A DNA stretch of 34,802 nucleotides, from positions 1 to 34,802 of the forward strand of contig NZ_MQUS01000055.1 of the NCBI RefSeq assembly GCF_001953885.1, in the 5' to 3' direction. The notes below the pieces were generated by a model. The model was given only the letters and a program-made list of their open reading frames with translations, had not been told where the DNA came from and did not search any database. Below, piece after piece: positions 14,032 to 22,763 of the stretch; within the stretch, counting starts at the first letter, position 1, and every line of letters starts with the position of its first letter. Made by a program: the position numbers and the translations under genes. This stretch comes from Streptomyces sp. IMTB 2501. Its GTDB lineage: Bacteria; Actinomycetota; Actinomycetes; Streptomycetales; Streptomycetaceae.

Positions 14032-17000
14032 ATGTCCGTGCACAGCCATACGGCAGCCCAGCAAGACCCTGCTGCCACAGCGGCGTTTGACCCGTCCCGC
14101 CCGCCCGAGTTCCCGCGTCATGTGGTGACCGCGGTCCTCGTCTCCCACGACGGCGCCCGCTGGCTGCCCGACGCCCTCGCCGGGCTGCTCGCCCAGGAGC
14201 GCCCCGTGCAGTACGCGGTGGCCGCCGACACCGGCAGCGCGGACGACTCCGCCCGGCTGCTCACCGACGCCCTCGGCGACGCCAATGTGCTGCACCTCGC
14301 CCGTCGCACCGGCTTCGGCCAGGCCGTCGAGGAGGCGAGCCGCAACGCTCCGCTCCTCACCCCGGAAGAGCTGCCGTATCTCAAGCGCCCCAGCGGCTGG
14401 GACCCCGTCACCCGCTCCTGGCGCGACGACGCCTACGACCTGCCCGAACTGCCGCACGGCGAGCCCATCCAGTGGCTCTGGCTGCTGCACGACGACTGCG
14501 CCCCCGCGCCCGACGCCCTCGCCGAGCTGCTCCGGGTCGTCGACAACGAAATGGAGCTGGGCCGCGACGACGTGGCGGTCGTCGGCCCCAAGCTGCGCGG
14601 CTGGTACGACCGACGGCAGCTGCTGGAGGTCGGTGTCTCCATCGCCAACTCCGGCCGCCGCTGGACCGGCCTGGACCGCCGCGAACAGGACCAGGGCCAG
14701 CACGACCACGTCCGCACCGTGCTGTCCGTCTCCACCGCCGGCATGCTCATCCGGCGCGATGTCTTCGAACGGCTCGGCGGCTTCGACCGCCGGCTGCCCC
14801 TGATGCGTGACGACGTCGACCTGTGCTGGCGAGCCCACAACGCGGGACACCGCGTCCTGATCGCCCCCGACGCCGTCGTACGGCACGCCGAGGCCGCCTC
14901 CCGCGAGCGCCGCACCGTCGACTGCGTCGGCCGAACCGCGGCCTCCCCGCACAAGGTCGACAAGGCCGGCGCCGTCTACACCCTCCTCGTCAACAGCCGT
15001 GGCGCCGTGCTGCCCTGGGTGTGGCTGCGACTCGTCTTCGGCACCGTCCTGAGGACCATCGCCTACCTCGTCGGCAAGGTCCCCGGACAGGCCGTCGACG
15101 AGATCCGCGGGCTGCTCAGCACCCTGCTGCGTCCCGAGCGGATCTTCGCCGCCCGGCGCCGCCGCGGACCCGCGCAGATCGACAAGGGCGAGCTGCGCCC
15201 GCTCTTCCCGCCGCCCGGCGCCACCATCCGGGCCACCGTGGAACAGCTCGCCGCCAACTTCACCAGCGGCTCCGACGACACCTCCCGGGCCGGCCGGCAC
15301 GGTGGCGCGGTGGAGTCCGGGCCCGGCGGCGACGACGGCGAATTCCTGGAGCTGGAGCAGTTCGCCCGGCTCAGGCGGATCGCCCGCAGGCCAGGCCCCG
15401 TGCTCTTCCTCGCGCTGCTGGTCATCTCCCTGATCGCCTGCCGTGCCCTGCTCGGCGGCGGCGCGCTCGGGGGCGGCGCCCTGCTGCCCGCCCCGGCCGG
15501 CGCCGGCGAGCTGTGGTCCCGCTTCGCCGACTCCTGGCATCCGGTCGGCGCGGGCGGCACCCCGTCCGCCCCGCCCTACCTCGCCGTCATCGCGACCCTC
15601 GCCGCGATCCTGTTCGGCTCCACCGGACTCGCCGTCACCGTCCTCCTGGTCGCCTCGGTGCCGCTCGCCGGATTCACCGCCTACTTCGCCTCCCGGCCAC
15701 TCGTCACCTCCCGGCTGCTGCGCGCCTGGGCGGCCATCGCCTACGCCTTCCTGCCCGCCACCACCGGCGCCCTGGCGGGCGGCCGCATCGGCACCGCCGT
15801 ACTCGCCGTGCTGCTGCCGCTCATCGCGCGCGCAGGCATCGCCGCGAGCGGCCTCGCGAACCGGTCCGGCGCGCGCGGCAGTTGGCGCGCCACCTGGGCG
15901 TACGCCCTGCTGCTGACCATCACCACGGCCTTCACGCCGATCGTCTGGCCGATCGCGCTGCTGCTCGGCTTCGGCGTGCTCGTCCTGCGCCGCGGCGACC
16001 TCGTCGCCCACGCCCTGCGCTTCCTCGCCCAGGTCGGCACCCCGCTGCTGATCCTCGCCCCCTGGTCGCTGGCCCTGTTCCCGGCCGGCTTCTTCAAGGA
16101 AGCCGGTCTGGCATACGGCACCTCGGCCGCCTCCGCTCTCGACCTGCTCGGCACGAGCCCCGGCGGCCCCGCCACCGTCCAGGGCCTGATGCTCATGGGC
16201 ATCGTCCTCGCCGCCCTCGGAGCGCTGCTGCGCTCCCAGCGGCAGCTGGGCATCCGCACCGCCTGGGTGGTCGCCCTGGTGGCCCTCGTCTTCGCCGTCC
16301 TGTCCAACAGGTCCGCCTGGGCGGGACCGGCCACGCTCGTCTACGGCATCGCGCTGCTGGTCGCCGCCACCCTCGGCGCCGACGGTGCACGCGCGCGTGT
16401 GGCCGAGCAGAGCTTCGGCTGGCGCCAGCCCCTAGCCGCCCTGATCGCTCTCGCCTGCGCCGTGGGCCCGCTGCTGGTCGCCGCCGGGTGGATGATCCGC
16501 GGCGCCGACAACCCCCTGAAGCGCCTCGACCCGACCCAGGTGCCCGCGTTCGTCGCCGAGGACTCCACCACCGGCGACCGGGCCCGCACCCTGATCCTGG
16601 ACAGCGACTCCACCGCGCGCGTGCGCTACACCCTGGTCCGCGGCTCCGGCGCCCGCATGGGCGACGCCGAGCTCAGCGCCGCCGACGGCCAGAACACCCG
16701 GCTGGACAAGGTCGTCGCCAACCTCATCGCGGGCTCCGGCGCCGACCAGGCCAACGAACTCGGCGGCTTCGCAGTGCGGTACGTCCTCGTCCACAAGGGC
16801 GCGCCCCGCGACATCACCCGCGTCCTCGACACCACCCCCGGCCTGACCCGGCTCAGCCAGCAGAACGGCAGCGCCCTGTGGCGGGTCGACCAGGAGGTCT
16901 CCCGCGCCACGCTGGTCCCCGCCGGCGGCTCGGGCACCGCCCAGCCGGTCAGCGCGGGACCGGTGGAGATCCACACCACCATCCCGTCCGGCGCCGACGG

Positions 17001-17730
17001 CCGTGTCCTGCGTCTCGCCGACACCGCCTCCGCCGGCTGGACGGCCACCCTGGACGGCAAGCCGCTCACCCGCACCACGGTCGACGGCTGGGCCCAAGGC
17101 TTCCAACTGCCCTCCACCGGCGGCAAGCTGGACGTCACCTACGACGACCCGATCAGCCACACCGCCTGGCTGTGGGCTCAGGGCGCGCTCGCCGTCGTCC
17201 TGGTCGTCCTCGCCCTGCCCGGCCGCCGCCGCGATGTCGACGACGACATGCCCGAGGAGGAGCCGCTGCCCACCCAGGCCGCCGCCGGCGAGGGCCGCCG
17301 CGCCCGCCGCCTGCGCGCCCAGGCCGAGGAACAGGCCATCGACGAGCAGCCCGGCGACGAACAGCCCGCCGCACCGCCCCTGCCGACAGAGCCCACGGCC
17401 GCCGTACCCCACCAGCAGTCCTACGAAGAGTGGGACCAGGCTTCCTACATGAACGCCGGATACCCCGGCTACGGAGCCGACCAGTACCAGAACGCCGGCC
17501 AGTACCAGCCCTCCGGCTACGACCAGCAGGCGTACCAGGCCGCCGACCCCTACCAGACAGGCCAGTACGACCCGTACGCCTACGGCGGTACGGCCGACCA
17601 GATGCCCTACGACCCGACGGCCTACCAGCAGGGCTACGACCCGGCGTACGACCCCGCCCAGCAGGGCTACGACCCGGCCCAGCACCCCCACGGCACCGGC
17701 AGCGAGCACCCCGACGGGAGCCAGCAGTGA
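14032..17730 (+). CDS. Very large membrane-bound family 2 glycosyltransferase
   Basis: A 1232-residue protein likely to transfer a sugar to a membrane-linked acceptor for the cell envelope. The cytoplasmic GT2 domain occupies about 20-310, with AVLVSHDGARWLPDAL, TGSADDS, LLHDDCAPAPDAL (the metal-binding acidic motif) and MRDDVDLCWRAHNAGHRVLIAPDAVVRH. From about 430 to 830 come roughly a dozen hydrophobic helices. An outside domain (about 840-1040) and one last helix (about 1043-1065, HTAWLWAQGALAVVLVVLAL) follow. The tail is acidic and then Tyr/Gln/Pro-rich, with repeated DPAY, GYDP and QY units. ATG 14032 was chosen; the ribosome site is weak. Its stop overlaps the next start as GTGA, so the two are coupled. 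The sugar is unknown. Confidence 0.88.
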   Translation: MSVHSHTAAQQDPAATAAFDPSRPPEFPRHVVTAVLVSHDGARWLPDALAGLLAQERPVQYAVAADTGSADDSARLLTDALGDANVLHLARRTGFGQAVEEASRNAPLLTPEELPYLKRPSGWDPVTRSWRDDAYDLPELPHGEPIQWLWLLHDDCAPAPDALAELLRVVDNEMELGRDDVAVVGPKLRGWYDRRQLLEVGVSIANSGRRWTGLDRREQDQGQHDHVRTVLSVSTAGMLIRRDVFERLGGFDRRLPLMRDDVDLCWRAHNAGHRVLIAPDAVVRHAEAASRERRTVDCVGRTAASPHKVDKAGAVYTLLVNSRGAVLPWVWLRLVFGTVLRTIAYLVGKVPGQAVDEIRGLLSTLLRPERIFAARRRRGPAQIDKGELRPLFPPPGATIRATVEQLAANFTSGSDDTSRAGRHGGAVESGPGGDDGEFLELEQFARLRRIARRPGPVLFLALLVISLIACRALLGGGALGGGALLPAPAGAGELWSRFADSWHPVGAGGTPSAPPYLAVIATLAAILFGSTGLAVTVLLVASVPLAGFTAYFASRPLVTSRLLRAWAAIAYAFLPATTGALAGGRIGTAVLAVLLPLIARAGIAASGLANRSGARGSWRATWAYALLLTITTAFTPIVWPIALLLGFGVLVLRRGDLVAHALRFLAQVGTPLLILAPWSLALFPAGFFKEAGLAYGTSAASALDLLGTSPGGPATVQGLMLMGIVLAALGALLRSQRQLGIRTAWVVALVALVFAVLSNRSAWAGPATLVYGIALLVAATLGADGARARVAEQSFGWRQPLAALIALACAVGPLLVAAGWMIRGADNPLKRLDPTQVPAFVAEDSTTGDRARTLILDSDSTARVRYTLVRGSGARMGDAELSAADGQNTRLDKVVANLIAGSGADQANELGGFAVRYVLVHKGAPRDITRVLDTTPGLTRLSQQNGSALWRVDQEVSRATLVPAGGSGTAQPVSAGPVEIHTTIPSGADGRVLRLADTASAGWTATLDGKPLTRTTVDGWAQGFQLPSTGGKLDVTYDDPISHTAWLWAQGALAVVLVVLALPGRRRDVDDDMPEEEPLPTQAAAGEGRRARRLRAQAEEQAIDEQPGDEQPAAPPLPTEPTAAVPHQQSYEEWDQASYMNAGYPGYGADQYQNAGQYQPSGYDQQAYQAADPYQTGQYDPYAYGGTADQMPYDPTAYQQGYDPAYDPAQQGYDPAQHPHGTGSEHPDGSQQ

Positions 17731-19262
17731 ACCGCACCACCCTGTCCCTGATCGCCGCCACCACCGCGCTGGCCGCCGTCACCGCGTTCGCCGCGCTGGA
17801 CGGCCCGTCCGCGTCCGGGGCCGCCGCCCCCGAGGCGGCCGCGCATCTCCCGGTGGAGCGCACCAGCCTGCTGTGCCCGGCGCCGAGCATCTCGGACATC
17901 GCCGACACGTCGTACACGTCGTTCACCCCCGTCACCCAGGGAACGGCGGACAGCGGCAAGGCTCAACTCCAGGCGGCCGACGAGCAGTCCGGGGACGGCA
18001 CGGGCAACTCCCAGACCGGCAAGGGCTCCAAGAACTCCAAGGGCTCCAAGGGCGCGAAGAAGACGTCGGACACGCCGCTGCTCACCCCGAAGGCACCGGG
18101 CACTCCCGTCACCGGCGACAGCTCCGGCGCCGACACCCCCGCGCTCATCGGCACCGCCGACGGGAAGTTCGCGCCCGGCTGGACCATGCAGGAGACCACC
18201 GCGGTCGCCGCCGGCACCGGCCGTGGCCTGCAGGGCGTCACCTGCACGGAAGCGGACACCGATTTCTGGTTCCCGGGCGCCAGCACGGCCGCGAGCCGCA
18301 CCGACTACGTCCATCTGACCAACCCCGACGACTCCGCCGCGGTCGTCGACGTCGAGCTGTACGGCAAGGACGGCGCGATCAAGTCCCCGCTGGGGGAGAG
18401 CCTCACCGTCCCGCCGCACGCGAGCAAGCCGATCCTGCTCTCCACGCTCACCGACCAACGGCAGCCCGACCTGACCGTGCACGTCAGCGTGCGCAGCGGC
18501 CGGGTCGGCGCGTCCGTGCAGGCCCTGGACGACAAGGCGGGCGGCGACTGGCTGGCCGCGGCCGCCGACCCGGCCGGCAGCCTGGTCCTGCCCGGCATCC
18601 CGAAGGACGCGACCGACGTCCGTCTGATCGCCTTCACACCCGGCGGCGACGACGCCGACCTCAAGGTGCGCCTGGCCTCGCCGGACGGCCTGATCACCCC
18701 GGCGGGCAGTGAGACCCTGCATGTGAAGTCGGGCATGACGACCGCGGTCGACCTCGGCGCCGTGACCCGCGGTGAGGCGGGCTCCCTGGTCCTGACCCCC
18801 ACGGACCATTCGGTCCCGGTCGTGGCGGCCCTCCAGGTCGTCCGCGGCAAGGGCGACAAACAGGAGACGGCTTTCATCCCGGCCACGGCCCCCGTCGGCA
18901 CGCGCGCGACCTCGGCCGACAACAGCGCCAACGGCACGACGCTCGCCCTGACGGCGCCGACCGCCACCGCCACGGTCAAGGTCACCGCCTCGGCGGGCAG
19001 CGAGGGCGGCACGCCGACGACAAAGACGTACACCATCAAATCCGGCACCACCGAGGACGTCCCGGTCCCCGTCCCCGCCGGCCTCAAGGGCACCTACGCC
19101 CTCACCGTCGAATCGGTCTCCGGCGGCCCGGTCTACGCCTCCCGCACCCTCTCCGCCGCAGAATCCGGAATCCCCGGCTTCACCATCCAAACCCTCCCGA
19201 ACGACCGAGGAATGGTCGCAGTACCAAAGACAACCCAGGACCTGTCGGTCCTGCAGAAGTAG
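17727..19262 (+). CDS. Exported DUF5719 family protein
   Basis: This 511-residue protein starts with a signal or anchor sequence (NRTTLSLIAATTALAAVTAFAAL). A Lys/Ser/Gly-rich low-complexity stretch at about 90-118 is followed by two or three immunoglobulin-like beta-sandwich regions (for example VHLTNPDDSAAVVDVELYGKDG). Two cysteines, LLCPAP near residue 51 and GVTCTEAD near 172, may form a disulfide outside the cell. The function of DUF5719 is unknown. The GTG start overlaps the stop of the glycosyltransferase by GTGA. Translational coupling suggests the two work as partners, with this one on the outer face; that is inference. Confidence 0.87.
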   Translation: MNRTTLSLIAATTALAAVTAFAALDGPSASGAAAPEAAAHLPVERTSLLCPAPSISDIADTSYTSFTPVTQGTADSGKAQLQAADEQSGDGTGNSQTGKGSKNSKGSKGAKKTSDTPLLTPKAPGTPVTGDSSGADTPALIGTADGKFAPGWTMQETTAVAAGTGRGLQGVTCTEADTDFWFPGASTAASRTDYVHLTNPDDSAAVVDVELYGKDGAIKSPLGESLTVPPHASKPILLSTLTDQRQPDLTVHVSVRSGRVGASVQALDDKAGGDWLAAAADPAGSLVLPGIPKDATDVRLIAFTPGGDDADLKVRLASPDGLITPAGSETLHVKSGMTTAVDLGAVTRGEAGSLVLTPTDHSVPVVAALQVVRGKGDKQETAFIPATAPVGTRATSADNSANGTTLALTAPTATATVKVTASAGSEGGTPTTKTYTIKSGTTEDVPVPVPAGLKGTYALTVESVSGGPVYASRTLSAAESGIPGFTIQTLPNDRGMVAVPKTTQDLSVLQK

Positions 19263-19276
19263 CCCGGGCTCCGGCC

Positions 19277-19332
19277 GCTGCGGGCAGTCGTGCCACTGGG
19301 GGCGGCAGGGGCGGGCGGTGGGGCAGGCACCC
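19277..19332. repeat. Degraded Streptomyces intergenic repeat
   Basis: GCGGGCAGTCGTGCCACTGG followed by GGCGGCAGGGGCGGGCGGT resembles, from memory, a palindromic repeat common between Streptomyces genes. The inverted arms are partly lost here. It begins 15 bases past the DUF5719 stop and may help end transcription. Confidence 0.4.
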
Positions 19333-19368
19333 CCGCCGGCGCGGGCAGGCGAACCCACCCACGCAGGG

Positions 19369-19392
19369 CGGCCAGGGTCTGGGGCCTGGCCG
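19369..19392. terminator. Bidirectional hairpin between converging genes
   Basis: CGGCCAGG and CCTGGCCG form a perfect 8-bp stem with an 8-base loop. It lies between the DUF5719 gene, read rightward, and the zincin-like gene, read leftward, so it could stop both. Confidence 0.45.
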
Positions 19393-19430
19393 ACGGATCC
19401 TGCCGCAGCCGCGTGGGCCGGAACGCCCAC

Positions 19431-19488
19431 GCTCGAATCCGCTCACGCGGGCGGGTCGGCACGCCCAGCTCGAATCCGCTCACGCGGG
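19431..19488. repeat. 37-base tandem duplication
   Basis: A perfect 21-base sequence at 19431-19451 recurs at 19468-19488, and the bases before each copy are also similar, giving a 37-base period. It lies in a gene-free gap of 299 bases. No coding potential is apparent. Confidence 0.6.
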
Positions 19489-19561
19489 GCCCCATCGCCC
19501 CCGCTCACCTGCGCTGATGAGGGGCCGTCGATTCCCTGCGACCTGATCCGCCGGACAGGCC

Positions 19562-20014
19562 CTAATCCTCCCCGTACCGAGGATCGACAGTCTCCGGAGT
19601 CAACCCGAGCAACTCCGCCACCTGCTCCACGACCACCTCGTGGACCAGCGCGGCCCGCTCGTCCCGCCCCTTCGTCCGGATCTCCACCGGCCGCCGGTAC
19701 ACCACCACCCGCGCCCGCCGCCCGTCCCGCGCCGGCACGACCCCGCCCAACGGCACGGCCTCGTCGCTCCACGCCAGCTCACCCCGCCCCTCCAGCCGGG
19801 GCACCTCCAGCACGAGGAAGTCGATGTCGGCCAGCTGCGGCCACCGCCGCTCAAGACGCTCCACGGAGTCCTGCACCAGGTCCGCGAACACATCGGCGCG
19901 GCTGGCCGCCAGCGGCACCTGCGGCGGTGCGATCGGCCCCCGCATGCCCCGCCCATGGCGATCACGGCGACGAGGCCCGGGGCCGGCGGCACGGGGCGGT
20001 ACACGGTTGTCCAT
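19562..20014 (-). CDS. Zincin-like metallopeptidase family protein with degenerate zinc motif
   Basis: This 150-residue protein resembles the small zincin family (DUF1025-like) of actinobacteria, by the FLVLEVPRLEGRGELAWSDEAVPLGG core and the helix near its end. The helix that should carry HExxH reads LVHEVVVEQVAELLGLTPE. The first His and Glu are present but the second His is replaced by Val, so ordinary zinc catalysis is doubtful. The order zincin, DUF3499, manB is also found in mycobacteria. ATG 20014 was chosen; a GTG sits immediately before it and GAGGA is about 16 bases upstream. The divergent DUF3499 gene begins 400 bases to the right. Confidence 0.8.
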   Translation of the reverse strand: MDNRVPPRAAGPGPRRRDRHGRGMRGPIAPPQVPLAASRADVFADLVQDSVERLERRWPQLADIDFLVLEVPRLEGRGELAWSDEAVPLGGVVPARDGRRARVVVYRRPVEIRTKGRDERAALVHEVVVEQVAELLGLTPETVDPRYGED

Positions 20015-20413
20015 CACTGGGGAAGCGTAGTCCTCGCACGCTCCGCCCGCCCGACTCCACACGGCAGCGGCCCCGCACCCCCGCACCAACCAGCCACTTC
20101 CCACCACTCCTGCCCGGAGGCGGTGTCCCGCACGTCCCCCTCGGCCGATCAGCCCGCCCCCGATCAGCCCCGCACGACTCCGAACGGCCTCCGCCATCCC
20201 CGTGTCGCAGGATGACCATTCCGGCCAACGTCTGGCGCGTTTCCGTAACCCTCCAAGACCGCCGAACTCAAGGCAATTGACGGTGTTTGTACCGGCTCAT
20301 GACCGTATCGAGTCACGCCCAAAACCTGCCGAGACCCCTTCGCCGCAGGTCAACGAGGCCTCCCCGAAGGGGTGTGTGGGGCGTTTCACAGCACGACACG
20401 GTGGAGTGACGTG
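20015..20413. promoter_or_regulatory. Divergent intergenic region, zincin-like gene and DUF3499 gene
   Basis: No gene is supported in these 399 bases. A rightward TTGACG at 20277-20282 followed after 18 bases by GACCGT is a possible promoter for the DUF3499 gene. A small hairpin CCCC-GAA-GGGG lies near 20362. The ribosome site GGAG at 20403-20406 belongs to the DUF3499 gene. Confidence 0.35.
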
Positions 20414-20839
20414 GTGGAGAGTCGTCGCGGCCCGCTCAAGAGTGCGGTACCGTCCAACGTCGTGAGCCCTGTACGTCGCTGTTCGCGCACCGCCTGCGGC
20501 CGACCCGCCGTCGCGACGCTGACGTACGTCTACGCCGACTCGACCGCGGTCCTCGGCCCCCTCGCCACCTATGCCGAGCCGCACTGCTACGACCTGTGCG
20601 CCGAGCACTCCGAACGCCTCACGGCCCCCCGCGGCTGGGAGGTCGTCCGCCTCCTCGACGGTTCCGCTCCCGCGCGGCCCAGCGGAGACGATCTGGAGGC
20701 GCTCGCCAACGCGGTGCGCGAGGCGGCCCGCCCCCAGGAGCGCGCGGCCGAGGCGGGCGGCGGCGGAGCCCGCACGGCGGACCCCATGGAGGTCGCCCGC
20801 CGCGGCCACCTCCGCGTCCTGCGCTCACCGGACAACTGA
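20414..20839 (+). CDS. DUF3499 family protein (Cys-rich, probably metal-binding)
   Basis: A conserved actinobacterial protein of unknown function, 141 residues here. It carries CSRTACGRPAVATLTYVYAD near the N terminus and HCYDLCAEHSERL about 40 residues later. The four cysteines in two pairs suggest a zinc ribbon. The C-terminal third is Ala/Arg-rich. The start is uncertain. GTG 20414 has GGAG 7 bases upstream. GTG 20462 would give 125 residues beginning at the conserved SPVRRCSR, and has TACCGT 8 bases upstream, as a leaderless start would. The same gene lies next to manB in mycobacteria, so a link to that pathway or simply ancient linkage is possible. Confidence 0.85.
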   Translation: MESRRGPLKSAVPSNVVSPVRRCSRTACGRPAVATLTYVYADSTAVLGPLATYAEPHCYDLCAEHSERLTAPRGWEVVRLLDGSAPARPSGDDLEALANAVREAARPQERAAEAGGGGARTADPMEVARRGHLRVLRSPDN

Positions 20840-20973
20840 TCCGGACACCCGAGCCACCCCGGATCCACGCATGCGCGGATCACGTCTCAGTGGTCACATG
20901 GTGTCCGCACACCTCGCCCTTACCCCCGACGGGTAGTTTGTGGGCACCCATAGGACTTTCAGGAGGGTTGGCC

Positions 20974-22338
20974 GTGACTGCTGATCTGTCGCAGATCGTG
21001 AAGGCGTATGACGTACGCGGAGTGGTTCCGGACCAGTGGGACGAGTCACTGGCCGGGCTCTTCGGCGCCGCCTTCGCGGAGGTGACGGGTGCGGCGGCGA
21101 TCGTCGTCGGCCACGACATGCGTCCCTCGTCCCCGGGCCTGACCCGCGCCTTCGCGCGCGGCGCGGCGGACCGCGGTGTGGACGTCACCGAGATCGGCCT
21201 GTGCTCCACGGACCAGCTGTACTACGCCTCGGGCGCGCTGAACCTGCCCGGCGCCATGTTCACCGCCTCGCACAACCCGGCCCAGTACAACGGCATCAAG
21301 CTGTGCCGCGCGGGCGCCGCCCCGGTCGGCCAGGACACCGGCCTCGCGCAGATCCGCGAACTGGTCGAGCAGTGGCTGGAGTCGGGCGCCCCCGAACCGG
21401 TCGCCGAGCCGGGAACCCTCAGCACCCGCGAGACGTTGGACGATTACGCGGAGCACCTCCGCTCCCTCGTCGACCTGATCTCCATCCGCCCCCTGAAGGT
21501 CGTGGTCGACGCCGGCAACGGCATGGGCGGCCACACGGTCCCCACGGTCTTCGCCGGACTGCCCCTGACCCTCGTCCCGATGTACTTCGAACTGGACGGC
21601 ACCTTCCCCAACCACGAGGCCAACCCGCTCGACCCGGCCAACCTCGTGGACCTGCAGAAGCGCGTCCCGGCCGAGGGCGCCGACCTCGGCATCGCCTTCG
21701 ACGGCGACGCCGACCGCTGCTTCGTCGTGGACGAGCACGGCGACCCGGTCTCCCCGTCCGCGGTCACCGCCCTGGTCGCCGCGCGCGAACTCGCCCGCAA
21801 CGGCGGCGAGGGCACGATCATCCACAACCTGATCACGTCCCGTACGGTCCCGGAGGTCGTTAAGGAGAACGGCGGCACCCCGGTCCGCACCCGCGTCGGC
21901 CACTCCTTCATCAAGGCCGAGATGGCCCGCACCGGCGCGATCTTCGGCGGCGAGCACTCCGCGCACTACTACTTCAAGGACTTCTGGAACGCCGACACGG
22001 GCATGCTGGCCGCCCTGCACGTCCTGGCCGCCCTCGGCACGCAGGACGGACCCCTGTCCGGCCTCGTCGCCCAGTACGACCGCTACGTCGGCTCCGGCGA
22101 GATCAACTCCACGGTCGCAGACCAGTCCGCCCGCCTCGCCGCGATCCGCGCCGCGTACGAAGGCCGCGCCGACATCACCCTGGACGACCTCGACGGCCTC
22201 ACGGTCGCCGCCCCCGACTGGTGGTTCAACGTCCGCCCGTCCAACACCGAGCCCCTCCTCCGCCTGAACGCGGAGGCGAAGGACGAGGCCACGATGACCA
22301 AGATCAGGGACGAGGCCCTGGCGATCATCAGGGCTTGA
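20974..22338 (+). CDS. manB: Phosphomannomutase ManB
   Basis: The enzyme interconverts mannose-6-P and mannose-1-P, feeding GDP-mannose synthesis. All four domains of the alpha-D-phosphohexomutase family are visible in 454 residues: the phosphoserine loop TASHNPAQYNG (about 101-111), the magnesium loop DGDADRCF (about 244-251), the sugar-specificity loop GGEHSAHYYF (about 326-335) and the phosphate-binding loop RPSNTEPLLRLNAE (about 420-433). The GEHSAHYYF form is typical of phosphomannomutase/phosphoglucomutase enzymes. GTG 20974 has a perfect AGGAGG 8 bases upstream. TAGTTT near 20935 is a likely -10. It heads the mannose gene group. Confidence 0.95.
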   Translation: MTADLSQIVKAYDVRGVVPDQWDESLAGLFGAAFAEVTGAAAIVVGHDMRPSSPGLTRAFARGAADRGVDVTEIGLCSTDQLYYASGALNLPGAMFTASHNPAQYNGIKLCRAGAAPVGQDTGLAQIRELVEQWLESGAPEPVAEPGTLSTRETLDDYAEHLRSLVDLISIRPLKVVVDAGNGMGGHTVPTVFAGLPLTLVPMYFELDGTFPNHEANPLDPANLVDLQKRVPAEGADLGIAFDGDADRCFVVDEHGDPVSPSAVTALVAARELARNGGEGTIIHNLITSRTVPEVVKENGGTPVRTRVGHSFIKAEMARTGAIFGGEHSAHYYFKDFWNADTGMLAALHVLAALGTQDGPLSGLVAQYDRYVGSGEINSTVADQSARLAAIRAAYEGRADITLDDLDGLTVAAPDWWFNVRPSNTEPLLRLNAEAKDEATMTKIRDEALAIIRA

Positions 22339-22365
22339 CAGCCGGGCCAGCCGACCGGGACGGGG

Positions 22366-22390
22366 GTCCAGGGGGCGGCGCCCCCTGGAC
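22366..22390. terminator. Perfect 10-bp GC palindrome after manB (Streptomyces repeat)
   Basis: GTCCAGGGGG and CCCCCTGGAC pair perfectly around CGGCG. It lies 28 bases past the manB stop and is preceded by GGGG. From memory this matches a common Streptomyces intergenic palindrome. It probably ends or attenuates manB transcripts before the Trm112-like gene. Confidence 0.6.
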
Positions 22391-22426
22391 GGTACCGGTA
22401 GCCCGGCTCAGCCCGTCTAGCAGCGG

Positions 22427-22432
22427 TACGCT
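22427..22432 (+). promoter_or_regulatory. Candidate -10 of the Trm112-like gene
   Basis: TACGCT in the context GGTACGCTGACC lies 43 bases before the Trm112-like start and just past the palindrome. No clear -35 is visible. It would start a short leader carrying the AAGGGA ribosome site. Confidence 0.35.
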
Positions 22433-22474
22433 GACCAGCGGCCAAAGAAAACTCCGCCCTCGAAGGGACACCTC

Positions 22475-22645
22475 ATGCCGCTCGAAGCCGGCCTCCTGGA
22501 GATCCTCGCCTGCCCGGCCTGCCACGCCCCCCTGAAGGAGCAGGACACCGAGCTGATCTGCACGGGCCAGGACTGCGGCCTCGCCTACCCGGTCCGCGAC
22601 GACATCCCGGTCCTCCTCGTGGACGAGGCCCGCCGCCCCGGGTGA
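22475..22645 (+). CDS. Trm112-like small zinc-ribbon protein
   Basis: A 56-residue protein starting MPLEAGLLEILACPACHAPL and ending VRDDIPVLLVDEARRPG. The cysteine pairs CPAC and CTGQDC make a zinc ribbon like that of Trm112, which in other organisms activates SAM-dependent methyltransferases. The bacterial YcaR-type relatives have no settled role. AAGGGA lies 6 bases before the ATG. It is followed 118 bases later by the SIS gene. In mycobacteria a similar small gene is also found near manB-manA. Family assignment is good; the partner is unknown. Confidence 0.88.
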   Translation: MPLEAGLLEILACPACHAPLKEQDTELICTGQDCGLAYPVRDDIPVLLVDEARRPG

Positions 22646-22763
22646 CGAGGCCCGTCCCGTCGTAGAACCCCTCGTAGCGAAAAAGGCGCCCGCCGCGCAG
22701 CGAAGAGGCGCCACCCCTGGAAAAGGCTCCGCACAGGACGCCCGGCGACCGGAGGCTGCCGCC

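Noticed and set aside
13921..16011. A 696-codon minus-strand ORF opposite the glycosyltransferase
   Set aside because: Gly/Ala/Gln-rich composition typical of antisense reading in high-GC genes; no ribosome site or recognisable domain.
14823..19262. A 1479-codon open frame covering most of the glycosyltransferase gene in another frame
   Set aside because: Only its last part (17727-19262) is real, the DUF5719 gene. Upstream it is an Arg/Pro-rich shadow of the glycosyltransferase caused by high GC content.
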